Assembly: GCA_037954325.1 (NCBI GenBank)
Contig: JBBMNZ010000003.1
Coordinates: 17,224,392-17,288,391 of the forward strand
Direction of reading: 5' to 3'
Length of the DNA stretch: 64,000 bases
Origin: Fistularia commersonii
Taxonomy: Eukaryota; Chordata; Actinopteri; Syngnathiformes; Fistulariidae
Part shown: piece after piece, positions 11,701 to 28,345 of the stretch
How positions within the stretch are numbered: position 1 is the stretch's first letter
How the letters are laid out: the number at the start of each line of letters is the position of its first letter
Position numbers and translations under genes: made by a program
The notes under the pieces: model-generated
What the model saw: only the letters and a program-made list of their open reading frames with translations
What the model was told of the DNA's origin: nothing
Databases searched by the model: none

Positions 11701-14700
11701 GTATTTACACCACCAGATATACTGCAACTTGTATCAGATAGACGGTAAAAATTAAACAACTGTGTGTTCCCTAGTATATATATATACCTTTAATTTTTTT
11801 TTAAAACAAAACTTAAATAGTGAAAAACTTGTTACTTGTACCCCCCTGAAAACAAAAGCAAAAAAAACCAAAACAAAACAAAAAAAACACAATCTACAAA
11901 GCTGAAAATAGATATATATGAATACATTTGTATCTTTTTATCTACATTATCATCCAGGCAATGAGGGAAACATATTCCAGATTGATGAGGAAACGGGGAA
12001 CATCACCATGGCAAAAGCTGCTGATATTCTTGGACCAATAACCCTCACTGTTCTGGTAAACATAAACAAGAGAAAAAATATTATTTTTCTATTGTTTCTA
12101 ATTTCAAACAAATTGTCATAAAAGGATTGCTATGGAATTTAAAAAAATGTGAAAAGGGAATATTTCAGGCTGTAATATGAGTATATTACCACATACAGCT
12201 ACAATAACTATAAAGCAAGAAGGTATAATTCAATTGTCCTTTTTGTGTGAATTTTGCACGTTGTCCTGGTAGTAATGATAAATAGATACAAAGATGAATC
12301 TATCTAAGGATAAATGTTGTAGCAAAAAAAAGTAGCTTTGGATTTTGCAGGCACCTTAAAGCTTCTGTACACCTTTGAAACCTCAACTGACAAAATATTT
12401 GGTACATCACACTCAGGCATCACAGGTCACCAACAGGGATCAGTTTGCAGTTACACAGGTGACCATTGAAGTGATGAAGAAGAGCAGAAACCCTCCTCGC
12501 TTTGAAAAGGAGCGATACGAGGGCTTTATCTACAGCAATTCTGTCCCTGAGAGCATGGTTCTCCGGGATCGCAGCACTAACCGGCCCTTCAGGGTCCGAG
12601 CCCGGGATGAAGACTTCGCCAGTGTAAGTGTTCACTCTGCGCGGTCAGGTTACAATGTGTATATATCATGAAAAAAATACATCATGTTATACAATTATAA
12701 AACTTGGATGAGACTATCATTTGTCATTTTTCAAACAGGTTTTAAATGCAATAAAAGGATGAAAAAAAAACAATGCACAGACACAATGATGAGGATTTTT
12801 ACAAAATATGAATCAATGATTTATCAAAACTTTTTTTTATTAATTATTGTTCAGTAAAAAGTCCTGATGCCTTAATAAGTCACAATAAGTGCATGGAAGT
12901 GTCTGTGAGGTGCTGGCGTATAAATTTTATGACCTAAGATAGCCTAAATGTACTGTGTAAACCTTATTCTTCCAACTATCCAGCCATCTTCCCTCGCTTA
13001 TTCAGAGTCGGGTCACAGGGGCAACAGACAAAGCAGTGAGGCCCAGACCTCCCTTTCGCCCGCGACATGGTCCAGCTCCTCTGGGGGGACCCCAAGGTGT
13101 TCACTAGGTCCTCCCCATGGTCTCCTCTCAGATGGACATGCCTGGAATTCCTCCCCTGGGAAGCGTCCAGGAGGCATCCTGACCAGATGCCCGAACCACC
13201 TCATCTGACTCCTCTCTATGCGGAAGAGCAGTGGCTCTACTCCGAGCTCCTCCTGGATGACCAAACTTCTCACCTTATCTCTAGGGGGGAGTCCGGCCAT
13301 CCTGGAAAACTCATATCTGGCCGCTTGTATCCGCAATCTTGTTATTTTTGTCGCTACCCACAGCTTGTGACCATAGGTGAAGTTGGAAATGCAGATCGAC
13401 CTGAAAATTGAGAGCTTCGCCTATTTGGCTCAGCTCCCTCTTTCCCCTGACAGACCGGTATGGAGACTGCATCCCTGCAGATACCGCACCGATCCACCTG
13501 TTGGTCTCCTGCGCCATCCTTCGATCACTCGTGAACAAGACCCCAAGACACTTAAACTCCTCCACTTGGGGCAAGACATCTTCCCAGACCAGGAGTAGGC
13601 TTTCCACCTGTTTCCAGTTGGCGTCATGGTCTTGAATTTGGAGGTCCTGATCCTCATCCTGGCCGTACACTCGTCTGTAAAGTGTTCCAGTGAGAGCTGG
13701 AGATCATGGCTTGATGAAGCCAACAGAACCACTTCATCTGCAAAAAGCAGAGACCGATCCTGCCTTGATCCCTCAATTCTGTCCATAAAAGGTAGCCCTG
13801 GCGGAGTCCACCTCTCACTGGAAACGGATCTGACTTGCAACCAGTAACGCGGACCAAACTCTGATACCGATCATACAGGGACCGAACAGCCCATATGACG
13901 AGACCCCCCCCCACAAGACTGCCTGTGGGACACGGTCAAACGCCTTCTCCAGATCCACAAAAAACATCTAGACTGGTTGAGCTGTCTACATGTTACCCCG
14001 CTGAGGGTATAAAGTTGGTCCAATGTTTCATGGCCAGGATGAAAACCACACTGCCCCTCCTGGATCCAACACCACTGAATATACTTTACCAGGGAGACTG
14101 AGGGGTATGATCCCTCTGTAGTTGGAAAACAATTCTTCCATCCCCCTTTTTAAAAAGGGGGATCACCACCCAGTCCAGCGGCACTGTCCCCGACATCCAC
14201 GCAATCCGGCAGAGGTGTGTCAGCTAGGACAGGCCTAAAGCATCCAGAGTCTCGAGGCACCCAGGGCGCACCTAATCCACCCCTGTGGACCCACTACTGA
14301 AGAGCTTTTTGACTGCTTCAGGAACTTCAGCCCTGGAAACAGGTGTATACACTCCAGAGTTCACCTGCTCTGCTTTCACATTAGAAGGCATTTCAGCTGG
14401 GTTGAGGAGGTCTTGGAAGTATTCCTGCCACTGAGCTACAATGTCTCCAGTTGAGGTCAGCATCGCCCCGCTTCCACTGTACACAGTGTTGACGGAGCAC
14501 TGCCTCCCCCTCCTGAGCTGCTGGATGGTGGACCAGAATCTCCTCGATGCCCGCCAGAAGTCATCCTCCAGAAGTCATCCCAAACTCTTCCCATGCCTGA
14601 GTTTTTGCCTTGACAACCACCAAAGCCGCATGACACTTGGCCCGCCGATATCTGTCAGCTGCCTCCAGAGCCCCACAGGCCACAAAGGCCCAATAGGACT

Positions 14701-17700
14701 CCTTCAGTTTGACGGCATCTCTTACTGCTGGAGTCCACCAGCGGATTCAAGGGTTGCTGCCCTGACCGCCTTACAGCTGCAGCTCCAGTCTACTGCCTCG
14801 TCAATGGAAGCAAAGAACATGGCCCATTTTGACTCAATGTCTCAATGCGGCCGCAAGTCTGACAATACGACCACAAGGTTGATCAAAGAAATGTGGCCTG
14901 AGGTGTGTTGGTGCTAAGTGCACATATGGACACCTTTATGCCTGAACATGATGTTTGTTATGGACAGTATGTGATGAGCACAGAAGTCCAATAACAAAAC
15001 ACCGCTCGGGTTCAGATTGGGGGGACCGTTCCTCCCAACACACCATTCAAAGTCCCACTGTCATTGCCTACGTGAGCATTGAAGTCTCACAGTAGAACGA
15101 AGGAATCCCCAGTAGGAGTGCTCTCTAGCAACCCCTCTAGGAACCCCAAGATGGGTGGGTAAACTGAACTGTTGTGGGGTGAATGGCCACAAACAAGAGT
15201 CAGAACTCGTCCCCCCACCTGAAGCCGGAGGGAGACTACCCTGTTCGGGTCCCCCAGGTTGAACCACAACGTTTAGACAGGGGACAATCAATATGCCCAC
15301 ACCTGCCCAGCGCCTCTCACCGGGGGCAACTCCAGATTAAAACAGAGTCCAGCCCCTCTCGAGAGGCCTGGTTCCAGACCCCACACTGTGCATCGAGGTG
15401 AGTCCGACTACATCTAGTTGGAATCTCTCAGCCTTGCGCAACAGCTCGGGCTTCTCCCCCGCCAGAGGTGACATTCCATGTTCCAAGAGCCAGCTTCTGC
15501 AGCCGAGGATCGGACAGCCAAGGTCCCCAGCTCTGGCTACTGCCTGGCTCACACTGCACCCGACGTCCCTGGCCCTTCCTGTGAGCCCAGGGGTACAGGG
15601 ACCCATGTTGTTCCGACTATGCTAAGGCCCGGCCTCCAGGCGCTTGCCTCCGAGCCCCGCTCCCAGGCCTGGTGACCTGTGTCCAGGCAAGGGAAAAGTG
15701 GGTTCAATTATTGTCTTCTTCACGGGGGTCTTCTGAGCCACACTTTTGTCTGGTCCCTCACCTGGGATCCGTTTGCCTTGGGTGACCCTTCCAGGTGCAT
15801 AAAGGCCCCGACAGCATAGCTCCCATGATTACTGGGATGCGCAAACCCCTCCACCACGGTAGAGGGGTTTGCACATCCCAGTAAGGTAAGGTAAGGTAAG
15901 GTGGCAGTTTACTGGGAAACCTTATTCTTTTTAAGAATAATTTCACAAAGTCTGCTTATCCCTATAAAAGAAAAGTAAGACAATGATAAGTATAAGGCAA
16001 ACAGTCCTCTGATGTGTGGTTCAGGGTGTGAATCCAGACGTGAAGTATGAAATCCAGTACAGCAGCTACGTCAATGTGACATCAGACGGTTTTGTGATCC
16101 TGAAGAGAGTTGTGAAGACTGAGTCTTTTGCACTGCAGGTGAGGAAAGCACAAACAATCACTACAACGTACATATTTACTGAGACATTTTTTATTTCAAA
16201 CTGTGAGATGTGAGGCTTAAATAGCGACTTAAAATGTGTTAATTGTGAATGCAGCTGCGAGCATTGGACACCACCACAGGGGAGTTTGGTTCGGCTGCGC
16301 TCTCCGTTCAGGTCATACCTGGTAGGACACACAATTTCCCCACAGCTCTGCTTGTTTTCACATTAAGATCTCACTGATTGGCACTTTACATTTATAAGTT
16401 TGTTGCACCAAATAGATAGAATGACATATTTATTATTACTTTACATTTATGCAAACATGAATCAAGTTTATGCCACTCTATCATCCTGGAATGTAAATGA
16501 AATGATGATCAAAAATCTAAATTAATTTCAGAGGACAGATTCATGAAACATTTAACAAGAAATCTGACTATATCTAATCCAATCAGTTCTAAGTATACTG
16601 CACTGAATCATAAATGTTCTTTCTGCATACACATAGAAAGACATAGGTTTAAAATTTTTCTGCGCGTAGCAAAGTTACACAGTTAAGAGTCACACTTTTT
16701 AGTGACACAAAGACCTGGCCAGATGTCCTGATGATCAGATCAGACAGTGGTATGACCGTGAGTCATTTGATCTCATCCCAGCCACAAATGTTAAATGTTC
16801 TTTAGTAAAAGTAGGACATGAATTCAGTAGGTGTCATTTTCATTTTCTCCACAGCCGTCGCCGTCCCATCCCCTGCAAATGTAGGTTATCGTGCAGGTGA
16901 CATGGCGCTGCTCGGGCTGGTCATGGCAGCACTGTTGGTTCTCTGCCTCATTGTGATTGGCTTCTTGATTTCCCGGTTATGGAAGGGAAACGCCGGTATT
17001 GACAAAATATGCGAGGTTAGTTTGATAAGTTATTTTGAAAACATTGTCTTCACATTGTGATAAAAAATATGAATGAGAGAACATGCTTCTCTTGGGTCTT
17101 GCCAGGACTTGGAGGACTGAAGACTTATTTCATTCTTATGTCATCAATACTGCTTTAGAATAATAACAGGAAAAAAGAGGGGGGATTTTCTTTTCTTTAA
17201 AATCACATTTGTTTATTTTATAAGTTATAAATATATTAAATATGAGGAGTTCATTTATGTCCATCAGGATTGAATAGAATGTTGAGATGAATTATTGTGC
17301 CAAAAAGGACATAAACATGCAATTTTCCCATAATATGAGACCAGTGATGTGGCTATGCTAATGTAAAAAAAATGAATACTAGTTACATTATCCAGCCCGA
17401 TCATGTTCCTTTCTTCTGGCTACGTTAATAAAGGGCCTCTGTTCTGCCTACAGTGTTTGGGTATCTGTCTGAAGTCTGACCAGCCTCGTTCAGGTCACCG
17501 CGACTCCCTCCAGTACACCAATGATGGGTTCCAGAATGAGGCAGACGGGGGCCGCGGAGGATCTGGACGCTGGAATAACGCCATACCCAGACGGAGCACT
17601 TTCCCCCAGGCTCGAAACATCCCCCTGGAAAGACGGAGTCGTCATTGCTCAACTTGCAGTGTCTTTTCCAACCATGTCCCCAAGGGGAGCCCCTCTGTAA

Positions 17701-18044
17701 GACCCTCCCGAAGAGGCAGGGGGGAAAGGGACGAGCAGGGCATGAGGTCCATTCTGACCAGGAAGCGGAAAGAGGGTCAGAAGACAGTGTGGTTCAAGGA
17801 GAGCGAAGACTCTTCAGACATAGAGGTGGAGATTATCCCTGACACGGTGGGTCGAGTGGAGGAGGATACTGAGGAAGAACTGGAGGGGGAGGTGGAGATG
17901 GAGGGAGTCGTTCGAGATCCGGCTGCACCTCGTAGAGAGTCTGATGATGAGCAAGAGCGTCAGAGCCCAAAGCCGAATGACGAGCCGGACCCTGGGAAAA
18001 CCGATCTGGAAAAAGAGCAGCGAGACCAAGAGCAGGAAGGCTGA
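8737..18044 (+). CDS. cdhr5: cadherin-related family member 5 (brush-border protocadherin), exons 2 to end
   Basis: CDHR5 is a type I membrane cadherin that pairs with CDHR2 between microvillus tips. Exons with GT-AG borders that stay in phase: 8737-8909, 9565-9654, 9726-9812, 9995-10099, 10198-10383, 11269-11359, 11958-12055, 12417-12623, 16025-16138, 16255-16321, 16855-17015, 17454-18044. Together they give about 650 residues. Cadherin features in order: VNDNPP at the EC1/EC2 border, ATDID in EC2, KDIDNRPPWF at EC2/EC3, ARDGDKN in EC3, RNPPRF and RARDEDF entering EC4. Exon 16855 encodes one membrane helix (MALLGLVMAALLVLCLIVIG). The last exon encodes a 196-residue cytoplasmic tail with MRSILTRKRKEGQKTVWF, matching the conserved tail block of vertebrate CDHR5, then an acidic stretch. 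Oddities: no mucin-like repeat before the membrane helix; EC1 seems short between 8909 and 9565; the start exon is unresolved. The acceptor of the first listed exon could be 8737 or 8746 (same phase). Confidence 0.88.
9180..9418. repeat. possible old interspersed repeat in a cdhr5 intron
   Basis: A block of sharply higher GC content inside an AT-rich intron, ending in a short (AT)n run near 9406-9418, as many insertion tails do. It contains the near-repeat ggagccgagttgagccgagt. I do not recognise the family. Confidence 0.3.
12973..15925 (-). mobile_element. Rex3 non-LTR retrotransposon (RTE clade), near full length, inactive
   Basis: Inserted antisense in the cdhr5 intron between exons 12417-12623 and 16025-16138. 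Minus-strand pieces give, from 15.6 kb downwards, an endonuclease region (RLQVGGRVLTLVCGHSPHNSS near 15.2 kb) and then reverse transcriptase pieces: RSLYDRYQSLVRV and GGLRQG near 13.9 kb, LFADEVVLLAS near 13.74 kb, KCLGVLFTSDRRM near 13.55 kb, and a C-terminal IERSQMRWFGHLVRMPPGRFPGE near 13.2 kb. The DNA around 13.8 and 14.16 kb resembles the two regions used to define Rex3 in fishes. It is dead: several frameshifts and stops, and the RT motif FADD has become FADE (near 13733). The 3' end at the low coordinate keeps only one GATGG-like tail unit. It does not interrupt any cdhr5 exon. Confidence 0.85.
15831..15882. repeat. 20-bp inverted repeat at the 5' end of the Rex3 copy
   Basis: Arms 15831-15850 (actgggatgcgcaaacccct) and 15863-15882 pair at 19 of 20 positions around a 12-base spacer. 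Four GTAAG units follow (15881-15902). The arms look like a local inverted duplication within the Rex3 5' region. Confidence 0.85.
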
Positions 18045-18609
18045 GGTCAAACTCGAGTCAAAGAAATGGTCAAGAAACTGAGCAGAAGTCTGTTTTCTTA
18101 CCACTTTTTTGTCTGGACAGTCAGTGTGTAATGAGCACAGAAGATCTGGAGAATTGCCACACCTGAAGAAAAGAATCCTGGATAGGGAATAGTACTCCTG
18201 AAAAAATGTTTTAATTTGTTTATTTTTTCAGTATACATTCCACTAGCACTGACTGACTTCAAAGTTAATTCCGCAAAGTGATTTTCAGAATTGTTTACAG
18301 TGAGGGTGCCTTTCAAGGGCTATTTGCGTGAATCTTGTAGTCTTAAAATATTTAGGATTTCCTCTGGAAATAACCAACTCACAAAGTCAGTAGATTTGAT
18401 TGCCACAACTTTGCTAAAATAATTTCAGGGGAACAAAAAAGCCCTAGAGGACCAGACTGTTTTGAATCAAACCCCAGCCCAGGTCGTATCTCTATCCTCT
18501 TCAGTGGCTATTTGTTGCATGAATGCAAACCATCCGTGTGTAAGAATATTTTTCAGACATGCTACATGAATGAAAATTTCTCAGTGCTAGAGAAAGGAGA
18601 TTAAGAAGA

Positions 18610-18615
18610 AATAAA
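18610..18615 (+). promoter_or_regulatory. candidate proximal polyadenylation signal of cdhr5
   Basis: An AATAAA about 570 bases after the cdhr5 stop codon, in a plausible short 3' UTR. The 3' end is not proven; see also 20685. Confidence 0.35.
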
Positions 18616-18783
18616 ATGAATAACAAAGAGGTTTCTTGTTCAGTTGAATGTTGTACATATGATACTGCATAATATAAAACAGCACCAGTTACTACAGATT
18701 AAAATTACACCATTTTATTGTGCTTTTCCAAACGACATTGTGCTTCTGTTTGGAAAACCAATTTTTATAGACAAGGGAAGTAA

Positions 18784-18850
18784 GATAAGATAAATTTCAT
18801 TTAACCCCATAGGGGAAATTCATTTTTTCCCCATCGGGGAAAGGTATTTC
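18784..18850 (-). repeat. LINE 3'-tail fragment (minus orientation)
   Basis: On the minus strand the piece ends in the form '...cccc atggggttaaatgaaat...ttatcttatct', a degraded version of the 'gggat(c/t)aataaag' ending seen at 32136, 40548 and 41725. Only the tail is present, and the gggg/cccc block appears twice. Confidence 0.5.
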
Positions 18851-20684
18851 ATTAATAGTCCTGTAATAGTCACTCAGGTTGTTCCCAGTTTCACGCTTTT
18901 GCAGAAATGTTATGTTTCAAGTTAGAAGCTGTTCTATAGAAGGACAATATTGTAAAGCAAAACACAAGTTATAACAAACCCAATGTGCCTTTAAACATCC
19001 TACTATATATATACCTTCAGTTTTTGTTGCAAATTAATAAATAACTTGTAATTAATATTTTTGACAGTGGTTAATAAATCTCTTGCAAGTGCTCTGAAGA
19101 TAAAATATTGGGTTTTGGACTGCCAGGGTTTAAAAACTACTATTTGTCATTACATCTATCATAACATAAAAAAAATATATAAAGTATATATTTTGTATGT
19201 TTATAGGGATAACATAATGGCAAAGTCAAATACTTAGAATTCACTCCTACCTCATTAAATATCCAGACTAAATGAATAACCAGTATCTAACATTTTACAT
19301 ACTAAAATACTGGACAAAAGATGCCTTATTCTTAGATAAAAAAATTGTTGTGTTTGTAATTGAGGGCTACAGATTTATACATCACGCTTCTGTATATTGG
19401 GTATCAGATCAAGATTTGCGTCAAGATATTTGTGCTGTCACAAATCCTGCTCAGGCACCCAGCGCTTGGAACTGTGTGGATTTAGTCAAGGCTCTCCAGT
19501 ATTCTTGGAAACATCAGCAAATTTATATTCTAACATTTATCGTCTATTCCAGTTGACTGCTTACTGCATGTCAGTATTCAATCAATTACCTTATTGAGGA
19601 TCTAATGTTGATTAACAGTTTTTAGAATATTCAAAATTATTCTGTTTGCTAGTATCTTGTTGTGAACTGAGGCGCTGGGCTGATTAAAGTTTTACCCTCA
19701 TTTAGGCACCACATGACGGATCCTCAGGGAAAGAGGAGAAAACATGCACTCTCAACAAAAGCAACAGGCTGACAGATTTTCTACTCATTTATATTGAGTC
19801 AGAACACCCTAAGGCTCTTTTTTGGGGCAGAATTGAGGCAAAAACATTAAAACCTGGCAACCCAGACCCTCAGTATATATGGATCATAACTCAGTAAGAA
19901 ACCATCACTCGGTCCTTCATTGACAGGGAGTCTTCAATGGGATTACATGAGAAGCTGTCTTCGTACATTTTAATTATCTTGGCCAAAACTATACAATCCT
20001 ATATTTTTAAAGATTCATTGACATACTTTAAAATCAAGACTGCAATATTAAATTACATTAACCAAGGAGAGTGAGGGTTTTTTTTTTCTGGAAAAAAAAA
20101 AAAAAATCTTGAGTTTTTGTTAACTTCAAGGCATTTTCATTTTTTTCTGGCTGATATTAAGGCTACTTTTACACCCTTTTTTGGAATGAATGTTTTTATT
20201 TTTTGACCTGCCAACTCAGTTCAACCAGTGTGCTTTTCTCAACAATTGGCTATAGCAGTTTTTCATCCATTTAGAAGCTGGACATACCTTTCCTCACATG
20301 TATTTTCTCGCAACAACAACTGGAAGGTTCAGTTACCCCTTTGAAACTTCGGAAACTGCTCGTGGTCATGATGACTGACATCATGACTAAAAAAAAAGAA
20401 AAAACAGGGGGGCAGAGTAGATGTCTGCAGGGCTGCTGACGATTTTTTTTCCACTGCACACTTCCTGTGTAATGTTCTAAACTGAACCAGTCTGAAAGTG
20501 AGACATGGGGACAAATCTCACGGAGTACTAAACTGCTGAGCAGACCTTTTTTATACACAAACTGTATTTCATTGTGCATGTTCAGTAAAATAACAACTGT
20601 TATGGATAAATCGTGGGTTAATGTCTATTTGTGACTTTTTTTTTTTTTTACATGAAAAGAATTTATGCTGAGTGCTTGAGGAAT

Positions 20685-20690
20685 AATAAA
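20685..20690 (+). promoter_or_regulatory. candidate distal polyadenylation signal of cdhr5
   Basis: AATAAA in gaataataaagtttgaagga followed by T/G-rich sequence. It would give a 2.6 kb 3' UTR if cdhr5 is transcribed that far. The alternative is the proximal signal at 18610. The rest of 18045-21377 shows no ORF of interest. Confidence 0.35.
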
Positions 20691-21377
20691 GTTTGAAGGA
20701 TTTGTAAACTGCTTCTCAAGTCATGTCTGCATAAAAGTTTGTTTTAAAATAAAAAAAATGACATTTTAAAAAGAGAGGTTTGACATTTTGGGGGAAATTT
20801 ATATGGCGGGTTGGACTGGTAATCTAAGGACTTTATTGGTCCATTGAATGGTAGCTGCAAATGTAGTTGCCAATCAAAACTATACAGATCTAAAAGTGAC
20901 TATATATGTCACACCAGTAGAACATCATCTGTTCAGACATGAATTTTGCAGGTTGGTTTGACACCAATAATTTGAATACAAACTAAGGAGTAAAGCTGTT
21001 GTTGATATTGCACTGTTAACTGAACAGTGTTAACTGATGGAACTGAATATTTCAGATATATTCCAGCTAAAATATTCAGGTTCCTTTTGTTTATGAGAAG
21101 CATATTCTTGTCAGATAAATAGCAGGACTTGGACTTTAAGAAAGTTTGTTATTCAAATAACACAGAGAGCAATTAAAAACCAGGAACAGTAAACAACCAG
21201 CTCAAACAGATTAAAGTGAGCTTACACGTACTGGTAGGAAGATTTAGATGTTTTTGGACTGAGATGGTCTTCAAACCAAAACATGTATTTTTAGAACAAT
21301 GAAACAGTAAAACAACTAAACCATTTATTAAGGACTGTCTATGGACAGAATGAAAACAGGTAACATCTTAAAACGGT

Positions 21378-21383
21378 TTTATT
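21378..21383 (-). promoter_or_regulatory. candidate polyadenylation signal of ctsd
   Basis: On the minus strand this reads AATAAA, about 350 bases after the ctsd stop codon, a normal 3' UTR length. A second AATAAA (complement at 21322-21327) lies 55 bases further on. Confidence 0.5.
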
Positions 21384-21729
21384 TGAGCCAATCACATTAC
21401 AATCCATCCCAGTAGTAGTCAGTAGTAGAGAAATGGTTCCCCCCCTCAATTACAAATTAGAGTTTAAAACGAGTGCCCGATTTAAAAAAACTGTTGGAAA
21501 AGGGCAGTATCAACGTAGTCACTTGTTTCCTGATCCTGTTCATCTCACACAGCCTAAAAGGTTTGCAGGGGATCATTATTCTACATTCTTCACATCAGTG
21601 CATTAAGGCCCTACACAGAGTCTATTGCTAAATAAAGTTTGATTGCAAAGCAACAGAAAATGTGTGATGCACAGATTGAAGCATTTATAACTTGTTGCAT
21701 TAAGCATGTTATTCTTGTTCAGGATGTGC

Positions 21730-27746
<6,017 letters not shown>

Positions 27747-27935
27747 ATAATTACAAAAGCATTGAATACAACAATGACTGAGCACTTCTAAACTGCTCAA
27801 ACGAGACAACGGATTTATCAGCTGACTGTGGAAGTCACATGAGTCGGACTATTGTCTATTTCCGGTCAATAATGACACATCTTCCGGTTATGACACGTTT
27901 CCTGTTTGGACATCGGAAGTCCGCCTTGAAATTTC
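27747..27935 (-). promoter_or_regulatory. ctsd promoter region with MiT/TFE-type E-box and ETS-like sites
   Basis: Upstream of the ctsd start codon. GTCACATGAG at 27834-27843 (CTCATGTGAC in ctsd sense) contains TCACATGA, the M-box form of the E-box bound by MITF/TFEB/TFE3, about 90 bases before the ATG. This fits a lysosomal gene. Three CCGGAA/CGGAAG-type ETS-like sites lie at about 27860, 27883 and 27914. No TATA box is obvious. Binding is inferred from motif match only. Confidence 0.55.
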
Positions 27936-28247
27936 TTTACGGAGCTTACCAAATACGTTTGAAAGACAAACACTGTGACTTTAATTCATCTTGTTTGGGG
28001 AGTAATATTTACTACAGCTGCAGTATTTTTTGTGACAATCAGAATAGACTAGATTGGGTTTAAGTAATGGTAAAACGGGTTTATTTAAGGGTAGTGAGAA
28101 TAGAACGAACATGAATGGCAATCTGAAAATGGAAAACTGAAGAAGTAAAAATTGCAGATTGATCACCCATCCTACTACATTTGCTGCCTTTTGACTTTTT
28201 CCATTGACTCTACATTTTATTCATTTTGTTTTAAGAATTAAAAAAAA

Positions 28248-28262
28248 AGGGGGGGGGGGGGG
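28248..28262. repeat. poly-G run
   Basis: About fifteen consecutive Gs after an A-run, a potential G-quadruplex or sequencing-difficult site. Confidence 0.85.
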
Positions 28263-28283
28263 CAGTGCTAAAATTATGCACTC

Positions 28284-28345
28284 ACTGTCACGGGTTGCCA
28301 GTCAATCGCAGGGCCACATATACCGACGAACAACCACTCAATCTA
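28284..28345 (-). mobile_element. short fragment of the GGAT-tail SINE
   Basis: The block ttgccagtcaatcgcagggccacatata is the complement of the tatatgtggccctgcgattgactggcgacc segment of the SINE at 35574. Only the middle is left. Confidence 0.7.

Noticed and set aside
14441..14917. 158-codon plus-strand ORF in the cdhr5 intron
   Set aside because: Opposite strand of the Rex3 coding region; no protein similarity in this direction.
17645..18104. Alternative-frame ORFs over the last cdhr5 exon
   Set aside because: Shadows of the cytoplasmic-tail exon, whose frame joins upstream exons and carries the conserved RSILT...VWF block.
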